Shown one piece after another: positions 19,763 to 31,447 of a stretch of 64,000 bases of DNA (position 1 is its first letter; the number at the start of each line of letters is the position of its first letter). Source of the DNA: Physcomitrium patens (lineage: Eukaryota > Streptophyta > Bryopsida > Funariales > Funariaceae); assembly GCF_000002425.4 (NCBI RefSeq), contig NC_037271.1, forward strand, positions 4,055,563 to 4,119,562, read 5' to 3'. A program made the position numbers and the translations under genes. The notes under the pieces were generated by a model. That model had not been told where the DNA came from and searched no databases. It saw only the letters and a list, made by a program, of their open reading frames with translations.

Positions 19763-21389
19763 GCATAACTGCAGATAAGTTCAATAATTTATTTCATAAT
19801 ATTAAAGATTCATAAGTAAGAGAGCCAAGAAAATGAAAGTCTTATACATGAAGTACTTTACAAAGATAATGAAATTATAGAATGTATTAAAGCATCATCT
19901 TTAACATCCTTGAGCTTTAATAATGTATAAAAACTACATCATGGTTGAAAATTCTTTTAATAGAAGTTTTTGAAGATTTGAGAATTCACACTTAGCAACT
20001 AAGTTTTTGTTTATAAAATGGTATTGTTGATACAATGAACGATCTTGAGGGTGGCCAAGAATTCAACAAAGATTGAGAAAAAATTGTCAAGTTGAATATG
20101 TCTTTGAGCTATTATATGTAGCATTGAAAATACTTGCACCAACTTTGTAAACATTACAATATTCTTTCTTAAAATTAGATGTGCATGGCAAAGAATTAAG
20201 ATAGTTTTGAAAGCATCGATATATTTTGAAAAGGCTTTTGAATTGTGCTTTGAACAAAAAGAAAGGTTTTCTTTTTAATACTTTGATGCTATAAAATAGA
20301 TTGATTTTTTCTTTGAAGTTTTGATTTATTACAAATAAAGATAACTTAGGAGTTTGGTACACTTACACTTGCTTTTAATCTACTAGAAAGAGCTTGAAGT
20401 TTATCTCATATAATTCTTACCAACCACCATTTAAAACTAGATGAAAACCACTTACAGCTTCAAAAAACTTCTCTAGTGAAAGATGATGTTGATACATTAG
20501 CCAAGTTTATTTGATCCAAGAAGGCTGGTTCAAACATTTGATCAAGTGTTCTTGTGAATTGATGTGATTACTACGGTGTTGATAGGACAAACTTGACAAG
20601 GTTGAAACATCAAATCTTGTATGACTAGGTAGCTCCACAATTATAGAATAAGAATTGTAAGAAAGCTTTGTAGTATGTTGATGCTTTGAGGCAAACATTA
20701 GATCATTTGATTACGTCATATTTTGTATTTAGAGCATTAAGAAAATTAAGAAGAAAAAATGATATTTAGTGTGTCCTCTTCATGCTAATTGGTCATGGTA
20801 ATGACCAAGTTGATGTCCATGTCTAGGCACTAGATGTAGTCATTGAAGAGTGAAAACAAAGTTGATGTCTATGTCTAGACACTAGACATAGTCATTGAGA
20901 AATTTGATGGTATTGAAAAGGCATTTTTTGATCTCCTCAAGTACTTTGGGCCATACAAAGAACAGTTCCTTGCAAAAGTGTTTAAGAGCCTTCTTTGGCA
21001 AGAGCTAGCTGGAGGCATGAGTAGAGGCACTAGATGCATTAAGCAAGTCAAACAGGCTTTGAGGATTGTCCATTGACAAAAGATTCCAATGGTTGTTGCA
21101 GAGAGTGAAGGTCTGGCATTGGAAGATAGATAGAGACTAATGGCACAAGAACCGATACAATTCATTTTTGTTCTTCTGTGGACCAGGTAAGATCCATAAC
21201 TGTGCTAGGTGAAACTACTTATTACTATCCTATGTGGTTGCATATACATTATTGCACCAAGTGAGTGCAAAACTATGGTGACATTCACAACACACTATGT
21301 AGATACACAATGAAAATGTTTCACAAAACAGGGCCGGCTTTCAGGATGAAGAAGAGTGGAGGGATGAATAATAAAAGGAGAAGGATAAG
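19763..21389. other. unassigned region upstream of the monophosphatase gene
   Basis: AT-rich to about 20800, then more balanced. No gene recognised. A short plus-strand stretch at 20905-21066 reads as plausible protein (FDLLKYFGPYKEQFLAKVF...) but has no start, splice signals or known similarity. 20797-20905 holds an imperfect direct repeat (separate entry). Confidence 0.4.
20797..20905 (+). repeat. imperfect tandem repeat, two units
   Basis: Two units about 57 bp apart, each reading aaGTTGATGTC(C/T)ATGTCTAG(G/A)CACTAG and then TAGTCATTGA. Confidence 0.75.
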
Positions 21390-21399
21390 CAGAACAGAG

Positions 21400-21551
21400 A
21401 TGGCGGGGAGAGGGAGGCTCATTGCGGCTTCCGGCCCTTCACCCGAGAGAGTGTGCCGTCGAGAGTGGCAGTGCCGCAGCAGCAGATTGTCGATCCCACG
21501 CATCGCATCGCATTGCCTCTTCTTCACGACTCCCACGCCCCCACTCACCAG
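21400..21551 (+). other. 5' leader exon of the monophosphatase gene (possible N-terminal extension)
   Basis: GC-richer exon-like block ending in a good donor (CCAG|GTAATA at 21551/21552); the matching acceptor is TTTTTAG|GAATTG at 22324/22325. Used as 5' UTR it leads to the ATG at 22376. It also holds an ATG (21400) whose frame stays open across the splice for about 75 codons, rich in Arg and Ser and poor in acidic residues, like an organelle targeting peptide. That frame would join the enzyme only if the next acceptor is used 2 nt further in (22513). Confidence 0.45.
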
Positions 21552-22375
21552 GTAATAATGCTCTCAGATTGCACCCACATCGCCTTCCTCCTCTCCGATC
21601 GCCGCTTTCTTTTCATGTCCGCTGTTCGCGTCTTTGTCGATGCTCCTGTGTCCTGGCCATTAGCGCTTGAAATTTGGTTTCATACTCTTTGGTTGTGTGG
21701 ACTGCGATCAATGTTGGGTAGCTGGAACCCCTTTTCTCTCGCTGGTACTGTACCGAACAGGATTTCGTTTTAGTTTCGCACCACTGCTAACAATTTATTC
21801 AGCTTGTGCTTTTGTTCCTTTCGGAATGTCGCACCAGCAAGGAGTTCGCTCCGCCTGGCATGTTTGCGGAGTGGGAACGGAGTTGGCCGAGGCTGGTCTT
21901 TCTTTCATGTCTGCTCTTCGTTCAATTGAACTTTGCTTTGAGGGAGACTCTCCGTTTTGGTATTTTAGAACCCCGCTGACATCCATTGTACTCGTCTCGT
22001 TTCGTTGGGATGGTTTGTAGCGAGGAGATTGTTCGGGAAGGCATGCTTAGAAGTCGTTGTGGATATTGAAGGGTGTTCCATTTTGTCTCCGCTGTGGCCT
22101 TATGCTGAGCGTTAGTAGTTGCATTAGATTCTTTCTATTGCCGCATTGGCCATGGACATGGTGGAATTTTACAGCATAGGCGAATTGCTGATGTTATGCT
22201 TTCTGTGAACTTCTGCAATAGCCACAGATGGCGCAAACAATTTCTTAGCAATTCTGCACTTCAAGAAATATTGTTATAATTCAATTTGAAAAATAAATTT
22301 ATGTTGTCTTTTCCACCTTTTTAGGAATTGTGGAAGTGCTCAGCTTTGGACTAGACGAAGTGAGGCTTCTCCAAC

Positions 22376-24275
22376 ATGGGCCTTCATCAGTCTGGTTCGT
22401 ATCTTTCCTTGGCCAACGGGTCTCGCCATTGTTTCGCCTTTAGCTATAAATTAAGCATTCTTCATTGATTACTGGTGATCCTTGATTAATGTATGTTTTG
22501 ATGTGCGCAGAGGAACTGGAGTCTTGCTTAGCTGTTGCAGTAGAAGTTGCTAAGAAAGCAGGGCAAATCATCAAGGACGGTTTCCACAGAGCGAAGGCCG
22601 TTGAGCACAAGGGCCTGGTAAGCTTTTTTGCATTCTCTTCTTCTTCTTTTTGTGTGTGTGTGTGTGTTCTGTTTTGGTGATGTTTCTGATATTGTTGTTG
22701 TATTTCGTTGTTCTTGTTTTCTGGGTGGATTAGCGGTACTTCATTTCCTCTCACGTCCAGAACTGACAGATCAGTATAACTTCCCTGCAGGTAGATCTTG
22801 TCACCGAGACGGACAAAGCCTGCGAGGATGTGATCTTCACGCAGCTCAAGGAGTCCTTCCCCTCCCATGAGGTACTGTCACCCATCCCTGCACCTTGTGA
22901 CTTTCTTTCTGCGAATGCAAGATATTGTTGATGCATATGTTTTCATTTTCTTGCAGTTAATAGGAGAGGAGACTGCTTCCGTAAACGGAATCCCAGTCCT
23001 GACAGACTCGCCGACTTGGGTGATTGACCCCCTGGACGGTACCACAAATTTTGTGCACTCATTTCCTTTTGTGTGCGTCTCCATTGGTCTCGTCATCGAC
23101 AAAGTCCCCGTCGTGGGCGTTGTCTACAACCCTCTTTTAGACGAGGTACGTATTGAAATGATTTCTAGGTTTGGTGGATGTAGTCTGGGAATTATTCCAT
23201 ATTGAAAGCCACTGCCGACAATCTTCCTTTCTTATCAAGATATAAACTCTAAGCCTGAGCTCGTCGTTTCTGAGCGAGTTGGATTTGTATCTCCAGCTCT
23301 TCACCGGAATAAAAGGGCAAGGAGCTTTCTTAAACGGACAGCGCATCCATGGTGAGTTGCTCTTAGCACCATCTCTCTGAGGTGGTTTTGATTGCCCACA
23401 CATTATTATGACTATAGTTTGACTAAGTTCAGATTCTTAACTCGAAGCCATTGGGTATGGTGATTCCAGCTTCAAACCAAGAGCACATAGGAAATGGATT
23501 GCTCGCCACTGAGATTGGAGTCAAGCGAGACAAACAAACGGTGGACCGTACCTCTAATTTGATCAACTACTTTCTCTACAAGGTGTGTTAAAACTGAAGT
23601 TACTGCTTGCGCTTTTGGTCGATTAGTTTTCAAGCTTTGTGATGGCTAGCTCACATGTCGATTTTCGTTTTCTGCAGGTACGGTCTCTTCGTCTTAGTGG
23701 TTCTTGTGCCATGAACTTGTGCGGTGTTGCCTGTGGGAGGCTTGACATGTTCTACGAATTAGGATTCGGAGGCCCCTGGTGAGTGACTCTTGATTGACGT
23801 GGAACCCAGGGCCATCGTGGAATCATGACAGTACCTCATGGGAGGGGAAGGACTCCTTGAGCTGCGTGAAGATTATTTTTTTCAGATTTTTGTACTTGTA
23901 TGCTTTTGACCCTTTCTTTTTCTTTTACTATCATCGTTTTTATAAATTTTAATTTTAGTTTTTCGGAACTGGAATCAGGGATGTCGCTGCAGGGACGTTG
24001 ATACTTCGAGAAGCTGGTGGGCTCGTCTTTGATCCGTGAGCACTTTCCACACCTTTTAATTGTCACTGAAAATTGCAGTGAACCGGGTGATGCTTACAAT
24101 AACTCGATTACGATTTTCTACTCCCTTCTTGATTAGTTTATAACTGATGTGAAGGATTGTGTCATCATCCCAACGCAGGTCTGGAGGTGAATTCGACATG
24201 ATGTCGCATTTGGTAGCAGCATCAAATGGCCATCTGAAGGGTGCTCTTGTGGAGGGCTTGGTGGCTCATATGTGA
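22376..24275 (+). CDS. VTC4: inositol monophosphatase (VTC4/IMP type), nine exons
   Basis: Encodes a 286-residue Mg-dependent phosphatase that releases myo-inositol from inositol 1-phosphate; plant VTC4 enzymes also use L-galactose 1-phosphate in ascorbate synthesis. Coding exons: 22376-22394, 22511-22617, 22791-22871, 22957-23145, 23297-23351, 23428-23582, 23678-23778, 23979-24035, 24179-24275. All introns are GT-AG and phases agree. The metal site is complete: GEET (Glu73), DPLDGTTNF (Asp93, Asp96, Thr98) and WDVAAG (Asp237). Length and sequence follow the cytosolic plant clade ([17 protein letters not shown]). The start is ATG 22376, preceded by in-frame stops in its exon. The exon 6 acceptor (CTAAG) is chosen because CAG 5 nt later breaks the frame. 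Oddity: intron 7 holds an inverted copy of the exon 3 end. Confidence 0.95.
22833..22880 (+). repeat. inverted repeat arm 1, exon 3/intron 3 junction
   Basis: 48 bp covering the last 39 nt of exon 3 and the first 9 of intron 3, including the 5' splice site. Its exact reverse complement is 23826-23873. Flanking bases on both sides do not match. Confidence 0.95.
23826..23873 (-). repeat. inverted repeat arm 2, intron 7
   Basis: Perfect 48-bp reverse complement of 22833-22880, with 945 nt between the arms (exons 4 to 7). Both arms lie in the primary transcript, so a 48-bp RNA duplex is possible. The minus-strand open frame ending here (AAQGVLPLP) is only the shadow of this copy. Confidence 0.95.
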
Positions 24276-24313
24276 TGGATTAATTCTTATTTTCATTTCT
24301 ATTATTTCACATC

Positions 24314-24319
24314 AATAAA
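24314..24319 (+). terminator. polyadenylation signal of the monophosphatase gene
   Basis: AATAAA, 39 nt after the stop codon, in an AT-rich 3' UTR. Confidence 0.6.
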
Positions 24320-25528
24320 TTCCCTTTTCAAAGCATATGACCCATCTTTGGCCAGGGGTTGTCTAACATCAAACCTTCTTTTGTATCATACCTTATCAGA
24401 GAGATCTGTTATAACTGATCACTTTGATCCCAACTTGAGCTACTACATAGTTAGGAAGTTTCAATTGTGGGTGTCAGCAGGAAAATGAGATCAAGAATGC
24501 ATTCTACGAGGATAGATACTCATCAATCAGAATCTAGAGAGGACTACGTACTATTAGTCCAGTCACCAGACACAAAACATTAGAGCCCGAGACTCTATGA
24601 CAAGCTGCGGCCTGATCAGGCTCTTACAAATATCATTTCCGACATCCTCGATCCACAAGTGGAAACCAAATTACTACCTCGCCTGGCGGCCAAACAGATG
24701 TCGCTTGAATTACTTAATGACTCTACAATGTACACTTAAGGACTCTAGACTCACACAACGCACCCTTCTTATCTGCTTATCAACCGACAATATGCAACTG
24801 AATCTAGCCCCGGAAACGCACGAAGGATAGACGAAAGAGCATCGATCAGACTCTGGTGGCGAAAGTAAACCTGACTCAGAACTAAGTCACCACAGTCGAA
24901 TCCCGAGGGCGTACAAGAGGGCAGAGAAATAACAAAACTCCTCATATTGCTAGAATCGTAGAGCGACGTGCAGAGGCAATTTCCAGGAAAGCGGTTTAGG
25001 GTTAGAGAACCTATGGATAAGGATTCCACGATGGGCCTCCCATGGTTGTGATTTTATTTTATTTTTAATTTTTTTGACACACTAGGGTATACCCAATGCT
25101 TAGACTATGTGATAAATAAAGAAAGGTGCCGTCTTTCAAACCTCCACGTCGAGGCTGTCGGTGGAGAGCTCGATGTGCTCATGCTGTGATTGTTGCAGTT
25201 GTACGCCGACCACAGAAAGCATGGGGTTGACACCCTTCTCAGAATCCCCTTGGTGGTTGAATAAATTTTCGGGTTTGACAGTGCTGTTTTATCTTTCTCA
25301 GTTGCCTCCCATCTTTACTCATATCGTCTTCATTCGTGGTTCAGGGTTCGTTTGTTTTGTTAACGGTTTTTGTCCAGCATCCCGGATGGATTGCTCATTT
25401 TGAAACCTGGTTCGATCCACACGTGAGGGTTGTTAGTTCTGTTGTACTGTTCATTGACAGGGTCATGTAAATCCATTCAAGAATCAGACAGTGGTGAATC
25501 ATGGTTGTGTTTTTTTTTGTTTTTTTTT

Positions 25529-25560
<32 letters not shown>

Positions 25561-27419
25561 TTTTTTCACTCTTCAGTTCTTTCCCCTAGTTCACTCAGTA
25601 GAGATGACATATCCATGCGGCGCATAATTCGGTGGATTGCTGAAAATTCCGCATTAGGCACTTGGACTATGCGAAAACATCTCAAGCTGCCTGTCTGGGA
25701 CTGTTTCTGCAGCAACTCAAAGCATAAGAAATCATACGGAATCCCAAACCAGGGAGAGACTCCGCATATTTTCTAAACGCTAGTTAAGTAATTACCCGGG
25801 GATGAGAGGAGGTTGATCAGTGAATGAAAATCTTGTCATTGTTTGTCACGAGGAAGAGCATGAAGTTTTACATAGAGAGAATCAACCGGAATGCTGATTG
25901 ATGTTAGGGAAGCTAATGAATCTAGAGTTGATGTCATTGTGATCGAAGGTTCGAACCTGGAGGCGAGACTTCCCAGCACGTGGCCATAAATAATTTACCG
26001 AATATCCAGCTTGGTTTTCTACTCAGAATGACTCCACGTCTGAGCCTAATGCAGTTTTCCAATCCATTGATCACAGCGTTGCTCATTGTTGGTGTGAAAC
26101 CAGTCAGCGCCCCAACCGATCAAAATTGTACTTAAAATTGTACTTGAAATGGAGTAGTATCCGCAAACTATTTGCTGTTGCTGCCTTTTTACTCTCAAGT
26201 TGTGATTGATTGCAATTCAAGTTCCTTCATATCCAATTGATTGGTCAACTTTTTCACTTAGGGCTTCAAATTCAACCCATCAATGGTGTTTGAACATCCA
26301 AAATCAAGTTCATATTTTACAGCTGTGATATTAAGAATATAGTTGGTATTGACTTCTGCATGGGTTGAATTTTTTTGTAGTCTTTGACAAGATCATTTTG
26401 ATTGAATATGGAGGTTGTTTACAATATGGTGCAGGCATCTACTTCCTTAGTTGACATCATGTAGTAGTTCCACACACACATCAAGCATTGGGATTCTTAC
26501 ATAATGACAGCCACCTTTAACAGCAACATATTTCTATGCCAATGGAGTTTATGTCTGTGCCAAAGCTTCATTTGTTGCACATATGATAACCACCAATCAA
26601 TCTCATTCTCATCTGCAGCATGACCAGATCCCAGGAAACAAAGCTTCACATAGCCTCTCATTATTACTTGTCTTTTATTGTGATTGTTGAAGGCTTTATG
26701 CTTTGTTGCTTGCATGCATGCTTATAGATAGTGATATTGTTTTTTCAGTACAAGTAGCATTGTTGATGAGGTGGTTGATGAAGATTTGCCTTGCTGGCTT
26801 CTTGTAATAAAGAAGCAATTGTCTAAATTCACTAAAATGAGGGAGTGGTTTGCTAAGGGTGTAGTGGATTAAATGGATTGCTGCATGAGCACAAGTATTT
26901 GAAAATAACATCCTTATGGCCAAGTTGATTTTTTGTGTAAAATTACAACAAGAGTATGTGGAGTGTTTGAATGAACAATAGTTTGATTTGCATGCATTTG
27001 AGGATAAGAGTTTGCACCTTGGCTAAGTTGCATAGTCATGTAGTTGCATTGTCACATGCTTTATTAAGGTATTTTATGATTATATTTTATACTAAGTTTA
27101 CTTCATAGATTTATACTTGTTCAAGTTTATACTTGATTCATTCTTTCCTATTTTTTTCTAAACCACTCTTGTAGAATTTTGTTATGGTCTAATGTTTATG
27201 ATATGTGTAATGTAAAAAAATCTTGCTAATTACAAATGATTGTTTTATATATTAGAATATATTGCCATTGCTGAATTAAAGCAATGACTGCTTAATTATA
27301 TGCTTAAAAATATATATTGTATTGAATCATTTTAATAATTGAGTAACTTATACACAATGAATGTAATAAAGTTTATGAAAATAAAAAAATGTATTTTTTT
27401 TGTGTAATAACTTGACTTG
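24320..27419. other. intergenic region, no gene recognised
   Basis: About 3.1 kb of mostly low-copy-looking sequence. Open frames here are short and resemble nothing I know. Contains a T/GTTTT tract (25508-25566). Confidence 0.5.
25508..25566 (+). repeat. poly-T and (GTTTT)n tract
   Basis: Fifty-nine bases of T runs with five consecutive GTTTT units in the middle. Confidence 0.95.
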
Positions 27420-27700
27420 CAAGTCTGCGATATGTATCTTCAATTTTGTGCCATCAAGTTTTTATAACAAGTATATAGCATTGTTATGGATTTTCTTTAA
27501 AACATATGATCTAAACTAGTTTAAAAAACTTTTGTAATGCACTATGTTAGTTATCTAGACTATTATAATAAAGCAAGACCTAATCATCTTCTTAAATTTC
27601 TTTAGGTTGTAGTCAATGCTTTTTATCAAATGTTTTTTTATTTTATTATTTTGTTTCTTTCAATTTCTCTATTGCTAATTCAAAATGATCAAGTCTTCTT
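27420..27700 (-). pseudogene. faded alpha-type integrase end
   Basis: Aligns by eye with 9265-9520 of alpha2: CAATTTTGTGCCATC for CAATTTTGTACCATC, and ACTATGTTAGTTATCTAGACTATT for the alpha2 sequence at 9402-9425. All reading frames are broken and the sequence has drifted to AT. It marks an old alpha insertion with no LTR left. Confidence 0.7.
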
Positions 27701-27709
27701 TCCAATTTT

Positions 27710-27710
<1 letters not shown>

Positions 27711-27746
<36 letters not shown>
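27711..27746. repeat. (AT)n microsatellite
   Basis: About 18 uninterrupted AT units. Confidence 0.97.
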
Positions 27747-27749
<3 letters not shown>

Positions 27750-28375
27750 AAATATACGTAATTAAATCATTAATGATTTTATTCTTGTTAAATAAAATTT
27801 TATAAAAATAATTATTTTAAATATTTTAAATAAAAGTATAAAATAGCTAGAATTTTTTTTAAATGTTCAAAAGAATTATATTCTTTAAAGATAAGCTGAA
27901 ATTAAAAGACAAAATGAGCTTTTAAAATTTAGATTAAAAAAAATTATTACATCCAAATATTAGAATAATAAATATATTATTAGAAATAATTTAACATATA
28001 TGAATCATAATAAAAATTAACATTAAGTTTTATATTTAATATATTAGAGTATAAAATAATTAATAATGATAGAAGTGATTTAATCAAAATACTAACATAT
28101 TTATAGATTTTTCAAAATACCTTAAGAATAAGGCACAAAGTGAATAAATGCTAATTATTCTAATTATCTATAATGAAAAATAAAAATAATCTTTTAAAAT
28201 CTACTATCTTATATATTACAAAAAAAAATTGAATTACAAGTACTATATATATTTTTTCAAAATAAATTATTAATTATTCCAAAAAAATATTTATTATATT
28301 AGTAATAAATATAAAATATTTAATAATAATAAAATAGATATTATCTTATAAGTTATTAATATTAAATATAAAACT

Positions 28376-28380
<5 letters not shown>

Positions 28381-28414
<34 letters not shown>
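28381..28414. repeat. (AT)n microsatellite
   Basis: About 17 AT units within a very AT-rich stretch (27700-28700) that shows no coding frame. Confidence 0.97.
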
Positions 28415-28418
<4 letters not shown>

Positions 28419-28679
28419 CCTTATAATTAGAAAGAGTAAAAAAAAGTATAAATATAATTGAAAGTGCTATCAATCTTTTTTTTTGTATATACAATATAAA
28501 ATATTCAAAATTATAAAAAAACTTATTCATAAAATTTATGTTATAATTTTATTTAAATATAGATATAAGTGACATTATTAAATCAATACAAAATAGATAA
28601 AATATGCATGTCTTAAAATCATGAATGTTTAATAAAAACATATTTTAAATATTATTTCTTATAAATAGGTATCAGATGG

Positions 28680-29020
28680 TAGATAGGAGTCTTGGACATA
28701 CATATAAACTCTAAGAATTACCTAGATTATATGCATAGGTAGAAATATGTAAAAGTATGTAAATTTAATAATTTCTTGTAATAAGCTTCTTAAAAGCTTA
28801 ATAGATACGGATTTGCCTTTAGATGTATATGTAGGTGATAGGTAGTTTGAAAACTTGATCAATCCATTGGCCACTTGTGGTACAAGTTGGACATATGTTG
28901 TATATTAAAGAAACTTGCCTTGCAAATTAGATACATGTACTAAAAGTTTGACAAGTAGTAGAAGGTGTTGAAAAAATTGTTACATAGCTCTTAGTTAGAT
29001 AGTATATAGAGTTTATTAGC
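28680..29020 (+). mobile_element. degraded beta-type solo LTR
   Basis: Reads like the reverse complement of the beta1 LTR with heavy drift: shared blocks include GTAGAAATATGTAAAAGTA, CTTGATCAATCCATTGGCCA, GACATATGTTGT and TTAGATAGTATATAGAG (the TATA region). The orientation is opposite to beta1 and beta2. Confidence 0.6.
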
Positions 29021-29117
29021 TTAAATTGTGTTTTATATAATATATTTCAAAATTATAAAAATTTAGTTAAAATTATTAATATACAAAGAATAAAATAAAT
29101 TCAAGTATTAAAAATAC

Positions 29118-29118
<1 letters not shown>

Positions 29119-29177
<59 letters not shown>

Positions 29178-29187
29178 TATGTGTGTA
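29119..29187. repeat. (AT)n(GT)n compound microsatellite
   Basis: AT units pass into about 25 GT units, then interrupted ATGTGT. Confidence 0.97.
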
Positions 29188-29387
29188 TTTTTAAGATTTT
29201 TTTAATATTATGTACAATACTTTAAAAAACATATATAAAATTATTTTTTAATGTGAATCATATTAAAATTTTAGTAATACAAATAAATATTTAGATAAGT
29301 AAAAGAAAATACTCAAATATAAATGAGCCAAAAAAAACTAAGATTTTTATATGTAATATATATATTAAATTTTGAATTTATATAAAA

Positions 29388-29391
<4 letters not shown>

Positions 29392-29431
<40 letters not shown>
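29392..29431. repeat. (AT)n microsatellite
   Basis: About 20 AT units. Confidence 0.97.
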
Positions 29432-29435
<4 letters not shown>

Positions 29436-29625
29436 TAATTTCATGTTAATTATCATTACATATCTTATCTAATATGTAAAGAATTTGATAACATCTTTAT
29501 ATCAAACTTTGTATGATTTAACCTTATTTTAGAATAAATATTTTTAGAATTATTCATATTATAGATCTTTAAGAAATCAAGTTTTAGTAGCTGAGAATAC
29601 ATAATAGAATATATAAGCATTTTAT

Positions 29626-29972
29626 TGAAGAAACATAATAAGCAAAACACAAGTAAGTAGAAAACAGCAAGGTTAGACACAAGAGAAGTGTAGAATGAGA
29701 TACCTTTCACTTCCAACACCTTTTACTTATAAGTAGAAGTTACATTCATTTTGATTAACATTCATTTTACTTTCATCCAAATAAATCCTAGATTCCTCTT
29801 AACCTAGCCGCCACTTTAAATCATAGCTGCCACCTATAAACCTAGCCACCACCTATAACTCTAGCCGCCACTTTGGTAACTTTCTTTTATTCTTTTGCTG
29901 TCCTTTGACCATTAGCAACTTATCTAAGATAATATCTTTTACCTTCTAATTTATCCTCCATTTATTTTAACA
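29626..29972 (-). mobile_element. copia-1 LTR (3' in element sense)
   Basis: 347 bp, plus-strand TGAAGAAACA to TTTTAACA. Contains a run of CTAGCC(G/A)CCAC repeats near 29803-29870. Partner at 40949-41294. Confidence 0.88.
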
Positions 29973-29984
29973 CTCCCACTTTGC
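29973..29984 (-). other. copia-1 polypurine tract
   Basis: Minus-strand AGCAAAGTGGGAG directly before the LTR start TGTTAAAA. Confidence 0.75.
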
Positions 29985-31447
29985 TATTGGTCAAAGGCTA
30001 ATAAACCTAATCTCTTTGTCAATTTGTAATGTCTATCCTTGACCAATGCTTTTGTAAACAAATCAGCAAGCATGTCTTCCATTGTACAATACTTCAAGTC
30101 AATTACTCCTATTTCAATCTTCTCCTATATGAAGTGATGTTGAATATCAATATGCTTTGTCCTTGAATGATGCTTTGCATTCTTGGTTAATATAAGGCAT
30201 CCTTGATTGTCACACTTCATTGGAGTTTCTTCCAACTACACAACTCCAATGTCTTCTAAAACTTGTCTTAGCCATATTGCCTCTATTGCACCATGACTTG
30301 CTACTATATATTCCGCCTCCATTGTAGACTTTGCAATTATTAGTTGTTTCTTGCAATTCCATGAAATTTCTCCCACTCCAACAAAGAATACATATCCCAT
30401 TATTGATCTTCTATTATTTGTATCTCTAGCCCAATCGGCATCACAATATCTATGCAATGTAATACTATTACCTGCAAGGCACAATTTGAAGTTCAAAGTG
30501 CCTTTTAAGTACCTCAAGATCTTCTTAATAGTTGGCCAATGAATTGGTCCATCCTTTGACATGTGTTCACTCACAACACTCACTACATATGCAAAATCCA
30601 CCCTTGTACCAACCATTGCATACATAAGTGAACCTACTGATGTCTTGTATGGAACATCTTTCATTTCTTCTTCAACTTCAGTAAATTCTTCATCCGTGAG
30701 CTTCATCAACTTCAAATTTGCTCCCAAAGGTGTTCCAATGGACTTGCACTCCTTCATGTTGAATCGTTTCAACACTTCTTTAATGTACTTCTTTTCGCTC
30801 AATGTAATGATCTTCTTAGCTCAATCTTTCACAAACTCTACTCCTAAGCAATAGTGGAGCTCTCCCAAATCACTCATTTCAAATTCTTTTGCTAACTTTG
30901 CTTTCAACCAATCCATCTTTTTCAAAGTATTGATCAAGATGATCAAATCATCAACATAAAGAATAACAATCAGCAAGAAGGCTTTTGATTGCATCACATA
31001 CATAGAATGATCAGCCTCACTCCTCACAAATCCTTCATTCACAAAGAAGGTGTGGATACGTTGGTACCATGCCCTTGATGATTGCTTGAGTCCATACAAG
31101 GATTTCTTCAACTTATACATAAGCTGTTGTTTGCCATCTTCAACAAATCCTTGAAGTTGATCTATGTACATGTCTTCTTTCGATTCTCCATTCCAGAAAG
31201 CCATCTTCACATCCATTTGGTGCATCTCCAAGTCCATTGCTGTCCCAATTGCCACAATGGTTATAATAGTAGTGAATTTGGCCACGGGAGAAAATGTCTC
31301 ATTAAAATCAACACCAACAACTTTTGAGTAGTCTTTGGCAATCAATCTTGCCTTATACCTCACAATATTATCTATTGCATCCCTCTTTGTTCTAAACACC
31401 CACTTACAACCAATTGAAGTTCGATTTGTTGGAAGTTGAGTCAATTT
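29985..31447 (-). pseudogene. copia-1 reverse transcriptase and RNase H
   Basis: Reverse transcriptase with GCKWVFRTKRD, YKARLIAKDYSKV, LEMHQMDVKMAFWNG, LYGLKQSSRAWYQ and YVDDLIIL, then RNase H with CDADWARDTNNRRS and AKSTMEAEYI, ending in the typical ADLFTKAL near 30060. Stops: TGA at 30821-30823 (Arg expected) and a further TAG near 30236 (VV-stop-LEET). The frame is otherwise continuous. Confidence 0.92.

Noticed and set aside
20087-20698. Two short minus-strand frames
   Set aside because: AT-rich, no similarity, no signals.
23836-24066. Minus-strand 76-codon frame in the monophosphatase gene
   Set aside because: Exists only because intron 7 contains the inverted copy of exon 3.
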